DNA of 64,000 bases from Wurfbainia villosa (lineage: Eukaryota; Streptophyta; Magnoliopsida; Zingiberales; Zingiberaceae), in NCBI GenBank assembly GCA_025175895.1, contig CM045988.1, positions 94,662,960-94,726,959 on the forward strand, in the 5' to 3' direction. Positions 34,126-45,270 of the stretch are shown in pieces (positions within the stretch are counted from its first letter, which is position 1; each line of letters starts with the position of its first letter). The notes beneath the pieces are model-generated. The model saw only the letters and a program-made list of their open reading frames with translations, did no database searches and was not told where the DNA came from. Both the position numbers and the translations under genes were made by a program.

Positions 34126-34950
34126 TGGCATTAGAGCGTCGGAGTCTCTGGCCCAATTAATCTATGAGACGATCAATCTGATTCACGGTCTTACAGAAAT
34201 ATCTTTCCAATAGCTGAGCCAAAAGATATCAGAACTAATACAGATCTCCATTAACTATTCATTTGAGTATATTAAAGAAATGCTCATAGTTTGACGATAT
34301 AGTCCAGACTCTGCAGTTGTGTCATCCCTAAAAGATTGTTTAACGTCGAAGTTTTATTTCATCCGCCGGACAAACTCCTATACAAAGGATCGTCTCCTCC
34401 ATAGATTTTTTTCAAAATTCATCATCGAACTATTAATGTCTCAACAAAAGATCAAACTGTATTTTCTGTGAAATGCTTTTTCACTTTTATCACCATGTCA
34501 CGGTTCTGGACTTTGCATTTTTTTATTGCCATTAGAGTATCCAAATTTTCAGTTCGACTAATCTCTGGGAGTGATCGGTCCTGCCCACAGACCTTCGGGA
34601 TACCTCACTAATAATTGAGTTGGATAAGATCGGAGTTTAATGTGGTTTCTACCGACCACCAAAGGTAAATCAAAAAAGTGTTTGCAGCTTTTTTACGATT
34701 CAGTCCGGATCATACAGTCGTGTCATCTCTGAATGACGATTCAACGTCGAAACTGCACTCTATCCACCGAATAAATTCTTGAGTCCCAAGACCGATCAAA
34801 TAATTTTTTTTTAAATTCACCGTCGAATAATATCGACAGAAGATCAAATTGTATTCTCTCATAGAATACCTCTTTTATTTTTGCCATTGCATCGATCGTG
34901 TCTATTTTTATCATTGTATCGTGCCCTGCGTAGACTTTGCATGTTCTATA
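34126..34950. repeat. Two imperfect tandem copies of a ~400-bp unit
   Basis: Copy 1 is 34126-34524 and copy 2 is 34526-34950. Shared landmarks in order: ATTG(G/C)CATTAGAG, CTAATC, TTTACGATTCAGTCC / TTGACGATATAGTCC, TGTCATC, AACGTCGAA, TCATCGAA and GATCAAA. A third partial copy lies inverted at 37265-37540. No coding potential; probably an unnamed dispersed repeat. Confidence 0.65.
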
Positions 34951-35005
34951 TTACCTTTGCACCTGTGATCAATTAATTAGTTGATGAAAAAAATGTTGCA
35001 ATATT

Positions 35006-36826
35006 GATATAATATTACTTTGACACATTTGGTTAGATATATAATTAAAAATATTATGTTATAAATTTTTATATAGTAATATATTTATTTTAGGAATATA
35101 ATTATCTCTTTATATAAAATATTTTCTTTTCATAATTTAGCTATATTTATTCTCTCTATAAATAAAAATATAAAATATAATTATTATATATTTATTTGTC
35201 TCTCCTTCATTTGACTTTTTAAAAATTAAAATAAAATAGAGATGAGATTTTATAAATTCTTTTAACAGTTTTTTATTTTTTAAATTCCACATTTTAATCT
35301 TCGTACATTTAAAATTTAACTTCAAAACAAATAATTTGTCAAATACATTTATAAACCTTTTTGAAAAAAAAAAATTAAGATTTTATTTAATTAATTTTGA
35401 ATTTTGATTAATCGGATCATTTGAATTAATTAATTTAGTTGGATTTAAATAATTAATTAGATTTAGATTAATTAAATCTAGAGTTTAATGGATGAATTTT
35501 GATTAATTAATCTATTTTAATTAATTAATTGGTTTTAGATGGGTTAATCGTTTTAATTAATTAATTAATTAGCATTCGGTTAATTAATTTATTTGAGTTA
35601 GATTAATTAAATTTGAATTTAATTGGTTAATTGATTTAGATTAATTAATCTGTTTACTTAATTATCTAAGGTTAGATTAATTAAATTTGAGTTTAATTGA
35701 TTAATTGAGATTAAATTAATTAATCTGAGTTAGATTAATTGACTAATTTGATTTTATCTGATTATTATAATTAAAGCTCATTTAGGCTCGAAAATTATCA
35801 ATTAATTAATTGATTAGTTTAGTATAAGTATAATTAAGGTGTTATTAATCCACAAAGTGTTAATTTAATGAAGTAGTTAGATTATTATTTCGATACAGAA
35901 GACTACTTGTGCATAGATGTTTATTTGAGGTAGAATACGGACAAACAAGGATGGGTCCTAGTGGCTTTGATAGTTAGTTTTAATAGAAAAGTTAATGTGG
36001 TATTTTCTAACGAGCAGCATGATTTGGATTAAAATGTTTAATTATCATGGAGGATCTCCTATGATTTTTCATGACATTTCTTTTCTAGCTATCTGATGGT
36101 TTCTTCCTCTTCTGGTGTTATCTAATATTCTTTCACAGTCTCTTAAATGTTTCTAGCTACGCATGAGATAAGTTCTTTTTTTTTTTACTCTGCATTACTT
36201 TTACTATATTTAATATATTTTCTTTCATCCATGATGATTTTGACTTAAGCATCGGAGGGTCACCACCAAATAGGTCAATTGTAATTTAATTCGTGTTAAT
36301 TTTTTTAAAATATTTACTGATGCGGTCGAAGAGAATTTCTTCTCGATGATACAAGATTAAAGAACGAAAAATTTAAATTGCATTACGGCCCCTCCAAATC
36401 TAAAATCCTGGATCCGCCCCTTTATATTGATATAATATTACTTTGACACATTTGGTTAGATATATAATTGTACCGATATCAATTGTGTTGGAAGGTGCCA
36501 CTAAGGCATTAATTTATTGATGTAAGGGAGGAAAGTTGATCTCTTTGAATAACCTAGCTCGATGCTAGATATCATAAGTTTAGCTATAAAGATGGAGTTC
36601 TAATTATAAAATAAAAATAGTGTAATAGTAGAAGTTATGTTTTGATAAATTTGTCATTCTTCATTTGACTTTTTAAAAATTAAAATAAAATAGAGATGAG
36701 ATTTTATAAATTCTTTTAACAGTTTTTTATTTTTTAAATTCCACATTTTAATCTTCGTACATTTAAAATTTAACTTCAAAACAAATAATTTGTCAAATAC
36801 ATTTATAAACCTTTTTGAAAAAAAAA
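35006..36826. repeat. Segmental direct duplication
   Basis: Two blocks recur in the same order. The block GATATAATATTACTTTGACA... is at 35006-35046 and 36427-36467. A roughly 165-bp block starting TTCATTTGACTTTTTAAAAA is at 35206-35370 and 36656-36826. The DNA between the blocks differs in the two copies (about 160 and 190 bp). The short reading frame in each (about 60 residues, Lys/Phe-rich) is a by-product of the repeat. Confidence 0.7.
35380..35830. repeat. TTAATTAATT-rich low-complexity tract
   Basis: Irregular repetition of GATTAATTAA, TTTGAGTTTAATTGG and TTAATTGATTTAG for about 450 bp, nearly without G or C runs. It lies between the two halves of the duplication. Confidence 0.7.
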
Positions 36827-37264
36827 AAGAAAACAAAAACAAAACAGTGAAAACGATCCAAGCAAAAATGGTTTTTAACTTTCATAAAATTTTAAAACAT
36901 TTTAACAGAAAAAATGGAAATCGAATATGCATATAATATTGCAATCAGTGCATGCTGTAGATGCTCTAATCAATTTGTATTTTTTTTTTATTTGTAGGAA
37001 ATAAATATAATTTTCATGAATTTATTGTGTTTACATTTATTTTTTTAAATAACTCGACCATTATTTATGCAAAAAAAAAACACCGAATAAATGATAATAA
37101 TTTGATAAATTATATGTCCATAATAAAACATTAATATTTCTTAAATTGCCTTCGTGATAATTCCATTAAATGACTCTATGGAAGTGACCCAAGAGCCACG
37201 CATCATAGACATGATGCATGGTAAAAATAAATAGATATTATGTAGAAAAATATAATTTGATTTT
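35831..37264. other. AT-rich spacer
   Basis: Apart from the second duplication block (36427-36826), no gene or element end is supported. Several A and T homopolymers. Confidence 0.5.
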
Positions 37265-37540
37265 TTATTGTGATATTGTTCGATGATGAATTTAGAAAAA
37301 AATTATTCGAACGATCTTGGGGTCAATGAGTTTATATGGTAGATAAAGTACAGCTTCGACGTTGCACCGTTATTTAGAGATGACGCGACTGAAGAGTCCG
37401 AGTTAAACCGTAAAAAAACTGTGAGCATTTTTCTGATTTATTTTTGATGGTCAATGAAGATCATTTGAACTTTAATTTTATCCGACTAAATTATTGATAA
37501 AGTATTTCGAAAGCACATAGAATTGTGCGAGTGACTTTTA
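37265..37540 (-). repeat. Inverted partial copy of the 34.1-34.9 kb repeat
   Basis: On the minus strand it reads CAGTTTTTTTACGGTTTAAC, then CAGTCGCGTCATCTCTAAAT, GCAACGTCGAAGCTG and AATTCATCATCGAAC. These are the landmarks of the tandem copies at 34126-34950, in the same order. Confidence 0.6.
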
Positions 37541-40500
37541 AAATTAATCGGATAGAAAATTCAAATATCTAATACCAAATACCAATAAAAAAAAATTGGA
37601 AGTGATCCACGATAGCTGTGCATGGGAAGTCAAAAACTCAACATATATACACCGCATCATGCATGCCCACCCTGTCTCTCTCTCTCTCTGTTGTGATCGT
37701 ACTCTGACGTTGCAAAGCCCTGATTTTGATGCACCCACTTTTGCTTTGACAGTTCGCCGTATCATGTTGCATGTGTACTGGTCCATGCACGCAGCTGCAA
37801 GCGTTAGGCGGGAATAAAAGCTGATTCCATGAGCCATGTCTACCTTTCGATGCACCTCCAGCTGATTTTTGAAGCCATGCCCTCGATTGATACCAAATTC
37901 GAAGTGCATCTTAAAGAATTTAAATTTATTTATATATTTTTTTTTGCATTCAAATTTTATATGTAATTGTTTTTTTTTTAAATCTAAAGTATACATGTTA
38001 ACAATACTTACGTTCATTCTAATAAATAGAAATTCTTCTTTAAATATTAAGAATATGTATTAGGATAAGTGAAACAAATTAGATTGAATTTATTAATATT
38101 TGAGGTGTACGTATTGGGTTATATTTTCTTAAATACGGTACTGCTCTGTTTAGAAGAAGTTTAATTAAGTTAATTATTCTATGATAAAATAAAAGAGCTA
38201 GTTTATAACGACTCTAAACTTTTTAAAAATAATGGTTCTTGTACGTGGAATTAATTTATTTTTCAAAGCTCAAGTTAATTATTCCAAGTGTCCATCTATA
38301 ATTAATTAATTATAATTAAGGTTAATTAGGATCGAGCCCAAACTCAAGTAAGCCTTGCACTTTTTCAGTTTGCACAATTCATCTCGATATTTTCTTAATT
38401 ATGTCTGCTTAAAGAACTAACTTGTATTTAAAGTTATTTTCTATAAAGTGAAATTAAAGCACTACAATTAAATTATTTGCGATGACATTATTGTGCGATC
38501 CTAATTAACTTCTACACGACCGACCAATTATTAGTAAAAAAAAGGTGTCTTTTATTATAGCAAAATAAACATACACACGCCAATTTGTTGGTAATCAACT
38601 TAATTAACTATTTGTTTCATATCACGCGGACAACCACAGGCTTCATTATATTATGGTTTAAATTAGGATAAGGACCGAGCATTGACTTGCATCCGGTGGC
38701 ACAAGCATTAACTGTGCTCCTGCCATGTAGCCGGTATCAGATTGGTATCGGATTTAACTTTATTTCTCTCTGGCCCAAGATAGCCAGTGGAATCGTCCAA
38801 GTGCATCTCTTTTTATTTAAAAAAAAAATCATCAAATAACGTCCTATAAAATATTTTATTTAAAAACCATTTTTATTTCAATATTAGTATAACAATCACT
38901 TAGAAAAATTACCCAGTATTATTGTAACAGAGTGATTCAACGCCCTTTTATGATTTTTTTGTTTTATGAAAAAAGATATCCTTTCGACAATTTAAGTAAT
39001 TTAAAATATCTTTTTAATGTTTTGCAACGTAATTTAAATTATATTTTGAATAAATATTCTAAAAATTTACCCGTCATTAATCACCCTGCAGGAACCTCTA
39101 GTATTTCAACGGGTAAGGTGTGGAACATCTAAATCACTTCCACTGTTCGCACCCCAATCACATCGCCCATGTACCATGTTCTGATTTAGACCAAAAGAAG
39201 GCGATTCCTAGCTCGATCTGCGGCGTCCTGGATGATCAGATTTCATTGATTCATTCCTTTTGGCTCACTATTAATTAAGAAATTCATCGTCTCAGATGTT
39301 CACATTGTTCCGCAGGAGTACCAAAAAAAAAAAAAAGAATTTTTTTTTATTTAACGATATTATTAAATGACGAAATGGATCAGTTTTATCAGTCGAACTG
39401 CTTTTTTCTTTTATGGAAGATCTGATCAGCCGTCTGGCGTCCGCTAATTAAAAGCAGTGTTTTTGTCGCACTTAATTCCGGAAGAAATACGGTACTGTAC
39501 TTCACAGTAGTCGACGATGATTTTTCCCTTTTTATAATCCAGTTTATTCACTTGTCAAATAAATTCAGTGATTAATTAATTTATTATTCCTCGGAATAAG
39601 ATATGAATGGAAAATTGTTGCAGATCTGAAAATTTGAAAGCGTCGGCAATCTCTTGCAATTGATAGGTGAAACTGAAATCCTGGTAAAGTTCCTGATCAA
39701 TCTATTAGCAAGTTACGGAAACTATGTATACATGATCTTCACAGAACACCAACTTTCAATCCTAAAGGCGAACATTTTACTGGCCGGGATCAGTTTCGGT
39801 AATTGAAAGTAAATTTAGTTTGGACAAGAAATCTTAATTATCATTAAGAATATGGATTATATGGAACAAAGAATCACTTGGAGCCCAACAAAAGTTATCT
39901 GAAGTAGAATAAAATGTTGGATTTCTAACATGAACGGATTATAGTTTCATTTACAAAATTTTAGAATGTAATTCCTGCAACTTGTGTTATTTAAAACGTG
40001 TAGAAGTATTAAACAAAAAAAAAAAAGTAGCATGTATTACTATCTCTATCTCCATTGGAATCTGAGTCAACCTATCGTAACCACTAAAGCACTGACGTAT
40101 TATATCTTACCTTGTATTATAAATTATGAAAATTAGACGATGAGAGAAGAGAGGGGGAAAAAAAAACTAAGGCTTAAAAATAAGAAAGAAGTAATTGTAC
40201 CAGTCTGAGTTCACTCAAACCGGGCCACATGCCCGAGCTAGCTAGGTAGCAACTGGCCACATAGTGCTTAACCCGACACTTTTTCATTTTTTAAAGAAAA
40301 TTTAAAATTTGAAGGAAAAAAATGAAGAGTGACAAAATATTTAAATATTTATTAATAACTAGTATGTGCCTGCATGCCAAAAATCAGTCAACTATGGATT
40401 ATTTTAAAACAACCTTTAAATTACGAAAATTTCATTTGAGGCCAAATTTAAATAATAGCTAGGTATTACCATGTTGTCATACGAAATAGATCAAAATTAA

Positions 40501-41304
40501 CTTGATAATAGAAGCGAGAATTTCATATTCATCGATCGATGCTAGCTCCAAATGTTACAAACCAATGATTTAAACTATTAGATATATATTTTTAATCTCG
40601 AACAAGTTGTTAAAAAGAAGTACAAAAGAAGATTATGTCACACTAGATTGAAGGTAGAAAATCATCAGTTGGAGCCGCTTGAGTATAAACAAAAGCAAGA
40701 TCTTGATTGTTAAGATTTTTACCTCATCGATCAATTTGATATGATTGAATTGCTAACTTGCAGTTCACTACATGAAGACCATGAATTATGTCCGGTCTAC
40801 TAGCTTCTATAGCTATGTGGAAGAAGTTTATATATGAACAGTCACATGAATACATAGTACAAAAGGTAAAAGAGCAATGTAACACTTAAGAGGACCTTAG
40901 AGAAATTGGAAAACAAAAAACAAACAAACATGAGCGTGAAAATAGAAAATTGGCAAATATCGTAAAAAAAAAAAAAAAGTGATCAAGTGATTGCAAAAAT
41001 CTGCTAGCTCCTTATTTGAGGAAATAAATGATCGTTCTTAATAGTAACATCTCATCAACAACAATCATTAACGTCACTTTCAGCCATGCATTCTCGATCT
41101 ACAATTATCTCTTTGATCTCCGGTAGCCAATTAATACAGAGTTTCCTGAAACAAATTTCAGGAGTCTTGTTTGTTTCAGAAACACAGGTAAAAAGCTTCA
41201 GATATCACCAAATTTGCTGATATCTGGAACTCTCGCGATGACTGGACCATCTCCTTCACAAACAAAACAAATTCATAGCTTATATATATGTCAGCGAGTC
41301 TTCT
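37541..41304. other. Intergenic AT-rich DNA
   Basis: No supported gene. A (TC)n run is at 37675-37689. The short frames (37544-38017, 37596-37817, 38932-39132) lack domains and codon character. I see no transposon termini. Confidence 0.5.
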
Positions 41305-41529
41305 TCAAGCGCCGCACCCGGCACCGCAAACCGCACCGCACTCTGCTGCCGAGCAACCCTGGGCACTGCTGGTGTATGTTTGTGTATTTACCATAACCAC
41401 CCCAGGATCTTTGTCCTTTGGTAAACCATCAGCACATGAAAATATGACAAATGAAACAACACAGAGAGTTGCAAGAACAGCAGCAAGTAGCAGCACTACG
41501 CCGCCATCACCTCCTCCTCCTCCTTCCAT
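41305..41529 (-). CDS. Possible small Gly/Cys-rich single-pass membrane protein
   Basis: 74 residues in a locally GC-rich segment of otherwise AT-rich DNA. A Gly-rich N-terminus (MEGGGGGDGG) is followed by a strong hydrophobic helix at residues 11-31 (VVLLLAAVLATLCVVSFVIF). Then come SCADGLPKDK and a Cys/Ala/Gly-rich tail with Cys at 59, 64, 68 and 72 (CSAAECGAVCGAGC). The layout suggests a short membrane protein with a Cys-rich tail, of a kind found as uncharacterised plant proteins. I do not recognise a named family and give no function. A TATACATAA-like motif is about 45 bp upstream on the minus strand. It could be a chance frame, although the composition and domain order argue for a real gene. 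Confidence 0.45.
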   Translation of the reverse strand: MEGGGGGDGGVVLLLAAVLATLCVVSFVIFSCADGLPKDKDPGVVMVNTQTYTSSAQGCSAAECGAVCGAGCGA

Positions 41530-42358
41530 CCGTTGCTACTTGCTTTCTGGAGTAAAACAACTAGATTATGTATAGCTGCACCCACAAGATATTATTTGAG
41601 AAGCAGAAAGTTACAATGTATCAAGCGCACCATGTGTGGCCAAGCACAATCTAAGTGGTCAATTTTGAGATGTGAACGGTGGAAGAATCGTGCATAATCC
41701 ATTGGAGGCTACACGCCGACGCGTCTATTAGTTAGTGCAGGTCATATCCACTTTGATGGGCACTAGCACAGCCTTTACAAGATGCTCACGATCCTCAGTG
41801 TATTGGGTTAGGTAGGAGGGTCAAATTGAGCAAAAGAAAGGTGAATTAAAGAAATTGGCAAGCAGATTAGCTTGAAAAGGAATTGGCCGGATAAAAATTC
41901 CTGGCTATCTTGTTACTTTAGCTACTAAATTAAGCATTGTCTTAACGTGGTTGTAGAAAATCCTCCGTGTATAATTCTGGAAAGGATCTATTCACACGAA
42001 TCTAACAAAGTGATATCTAGAACTTTCTTTTTTAGAAAGAGATTTTGTGTGAGCCGCTGTTATTGTTGGTGGTGAGCTTATATATGATTACCGTAATGCA
42101 TCTGAGTATGTCGTATCGGTTCGAATCCGATTAAAGTGTAGAACTCTTTAATCCGTACCGTTAGCATTGATGGGATGTTAACGAATTTTGAGTTAGCTCT
42201 ATATAAAGGGTGTGATTTCCACAGGAGAGAAGAACGATCGGCTTACTCTTTTTTCCTATTGGACAGAACATACAGGACCGACTCTCTCAACCTGTGGAAG
42301 ATCAAGTCCTGCGGCTCTTCGGCTTCTTCCGACTTCAGATCCTTCTAGCGATAATGTG
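41530..42358. other. Spacer with LTR- or SINE-like promoter fragment
   Basis: 42100-42358 holds ATCGGTTCGAATCCGAT (about 42115-42131), a perfect T-arm-like stem-loop with a pol III box B. It is followed by CTCTATATAAAGGGTG (about 42199-42214), a good TATA box, and pyrimidine-rich sequence. It looks like part of an old retroelement interrupted by the CACTA element. No end could be defined. Confidence 0.35.
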
Positions 42359-42399
42359 AACTACTAAAAATGGACTTTTTAATTATGGAAAATCCCATC

Positions 42400-42800
42400 G
42401 TTAAAGAGTTAATTCTTGTCGTTGATGAGTTTTAATGACGGTACTAAATTATACCGTAGAAAATTATCGCTAAAAGACTTTGTCGAAAAAAGATTACGAC
42501 GGTAATAAAAATACCATCATTAGTAGCACTTAACGAAGATATTCACTACCGTCTTTGATATTAACGACGGATTTATATACCGTCGTTAATGGCAACAATG
42601 ATAATCGTATGTACCATCGTTAATAACAACAATGATGGTTATATGTACCACCGTTAATAATAATAACGGTGAGTATATGTACCGTTCGTTAATAACAATA
42701 ATGACGAGTATGTACCATCATTAGTAATTTAATAACATTTAATTGCAACAATGACGGTTTAGCATACCGTCATTACTAACAATGACGGTCATTACATAAG
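42400..42800. repeat. CACTA subterminal repeats, left end
   Basis: About ten copies of ACGACGG-TATATACC-GTCGTTAAT-type units in both orientations, spaced 20-40 bp. In this superfamily such arrays bind the element's own DNA-binding protein. The right-end counterpart (51290-51480) is more decayed (ATCGTCGTTAAAAATC, ATCGTTGATAACGACG). Confidence 0.7.
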
Positions 42801-43326
42801 TGTTATTTTGTCATTATTATCTATACACAATTCACAATATATATTAATGAATGTAAATAAAAATCAAAACACCATATATACTAAAATAACATCCAGTAGT
42901 TCACAGTGAGTGTATATACATTAGTAAACATGCAAAATTAACATTCATTTACGTCAAAAGAGAATATTTCTCTAAAGTCTTCATATGCAAAATGTTGACA
43001 TTCTCAACGGCTCCAAAAAAAATTTATTTCGCTACAAATCTCCAATACCAATAATAAATAGACAAAAAATTTGAGCATCACAATATGATCTTTAAAAAAA
43101 TTTAGAAATTTTGATATACAAAATATTAAATCTACAATTTAATTTTAATAAAAAAGAAAAGAATTTTAGAAAATACCAATCAATCACTAAGATAAGCCTT
43201 CATTCTATTGTTCCTCACTAATAGCCTATGTGCCGATGAAGCATTGACAACTCAACATGAACAAAACTACTCATTTTCATTATCAAATAAAAGAAAAGAA
43301 ATAATTAAAATTTTAAAATAACAAAT

Positions 43327-43488
43327 TCAACCTTCAACGGTATCTGAAGTCGATGTATCCAAATGTCTTGTAAAGGCCGGATGATTCAACCCAATCGCTC
43401 GACCTATATAGAAATTTATAGGAAGCTTGTCTCCATTTTTCAATTTACACACCATACCACACTTATTTTTCCCTGGTGTGTTCAAATT
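43327..43488 (-). pseudogene. CACTA transposase-like exon remnant
   Basis: The minus strand is open for 53 residues (NTPGKNKCGMVCKLKNGDK, INFYIGRAIGLNHPAFTRHL) ending at a TGA. It resembles, from memory, the GPNKC...GQKL.I.FYNNRAVG.NH..F.RHLG block found in plant Ptta/En/Spm transposase-related proteins. No flanking exons are recognisable, so this is a fragment. Confidence 0.5.
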
Positions 43489-45060
43489 TTGTTGAGTAAA
43501 TGATTTGTCTAAATATTAAAATAAAAAAATCATAGATTACCATTATACATGTTACTCATCACAATCAGAATGGATACTAATCACAGAAGATGACCAGAAA
43601 AGATGATTATTAAGTTATCAAGTCATTGGTTGCAATCTAAATCCAACCATAAGAACAATATATTATTAAATATGAAGATTTAAGAAGTACCTTGTTAAGT
43701 GACCCTTGAATCAATGAGAAATCCCACGCGATGTAAGAATTTACAGATTCAACTGTGAACTGCCAATGTTACCTGCAAAACAAGTGAATAGAAGTGATGC
43801 CTAGTTTCAACTCCCATAGAAGATTGATAATGCTATCACATGAACTGGCTGAAAACTCTAGAAGCACTTTGTGTTGCCAGATATAATTATCGAGTGCAGT
43901 AAAAGGCAAAACAAACACATAATTAAAGAGAGTATAATATCTATCGTGCCTCCAAAAAACATAAACATGATTCAAAATTAATATATGAAACAAAAACACA
44001 CGCACCAACACAGGCCTTCATAGCATTTGGACATTTTTTTGGTCAAAATATACATAACAAATAAACGAACTAGTGATTCCCTTTAAAACTCAACAAACAG
44101 CGATCACATACCAGATATCTGGCTTAGTTTAAAAAGTTCTCAGTATACAACAACAAATAATTCATGACAAAAAAATATTGTTTAAAACTCAACAATAGAG
44201 GGGATTGAGTTCTAGAAAGAGCCAGGTAATGCAGTTCCTATCTAACGTGAGAATAGGAAAGAGAAGAACGAGCAGTAATTCGCCACTAAGTTCCTATCTA
44301 ACAAAAGATTATTCACTATAACATTAAGATTTAGCTGGCAAAGGGAAGACACAAAGCTTGATTTGCATAGATATTAGTTCACACAGAGAGCATGACAATT
44401 AGAAGGAAAGAACAAGACTTGCTTGATGGAGCTCCCAGCCTTCTGCACACCAGATTTAAGAAAACTGAAACTAAACATACCGATTGCTGATAACTAATAA
44501 CTAAGAAATTGTAAATCATACAGATTGCTGAACATATCTAAAGAGCCAGTTATCAAGACGCGAGCATTGTTTCTTGCCTGAAGAAAAAAAAACACAGTTA
44601 AAATTATACGACTTTCTAATAAAAATAAAGGATAAGATCTAAAAAGTATCATTAATGACCATCAAATAAAACATAAATAGGAAGGAAACATCAGAATCTT
44701 TAAAGTGAAAAACATCAATCTTTATACTGGAAATAATTTCTGGTGCCCAATTTACTCGCCAAATGAAACAGATCATTCAAAAGCAGATAAACTAAACCGG
44801 TTGCCTCAGATTTATTGAACAATCATTCTTGGTACTACATATGATTTCTTGAAAATGTAACTAAAGTAATTCTAATCCAAACATTTAGTTAGAGATTTAA
44901 AACTAATTGAAGTTACAAAAAGTATTTAGTAAAAAGAGGAGACGAAGCAAACGAAAGAGAGACGAAGCACGATCCAATTGGGAAACTAAAGAGGAAGAAC
45001 AGAGAGGTCGCACGATCCGATTGGGAAATTTCACAGTGAAAAGGAGAGGAGATCAGAATA
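43489..45060. other. CACTA interior without recognised gene
   Basis: AT-rich and probably intronic or decayed. The only coding-like piece is purine-rich 44907-45089 (plus strand, 60 residues, Lys/Arg/Glu-rich), which may be compositional. Confidence 0.4.
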
Positions 45061-45084
45061 GCAGCGAGAGAGGATGGTACCTCT

Positions 45085-45262
45085 TCTAGGATGGCCGGAC
45101 TGCCGATGTCTCGAGGCGACGGTGAAATGCAGGCTGCAGGGAAGGTCACGGGCGGACTACCAATCTCTCGAGGCGACGGCGGAATTGCAAGATACAGGGA
45201 AGGTCACCGCCGGACTGCTAATTTCTCGAAGTGATGGTGGATGGCAGAACTGCAGGTTGCAG
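45085..45262. repeat. Three tandem copies of a ~60-bp GC-rich unit
   Basis: Each unit has GGACTGCCGATGTCTCGAGG, ACGGTGAAATGCAGG and GGGAAGGTCACGG or variants; copies start near 45098, 45157 and 45214. It lies just left of the first foldback insertion. Confidence 0.65.
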
Positions 45263-45270
45263 AGAAGTTG

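Noticed and set aside
35380..35830. Possible satellite array of TTAATTAATT units
   Set aside because: No constant period; better called low-complexity AT sequence.
42115..42131. Possible tRNA gene: GGTTCGAATCC with a perfect T-arm stem
   Set aside because: No acceptor stem, D-arm or anticodon arm could be fitted upstream. More likely a SINE or LTR fragment.
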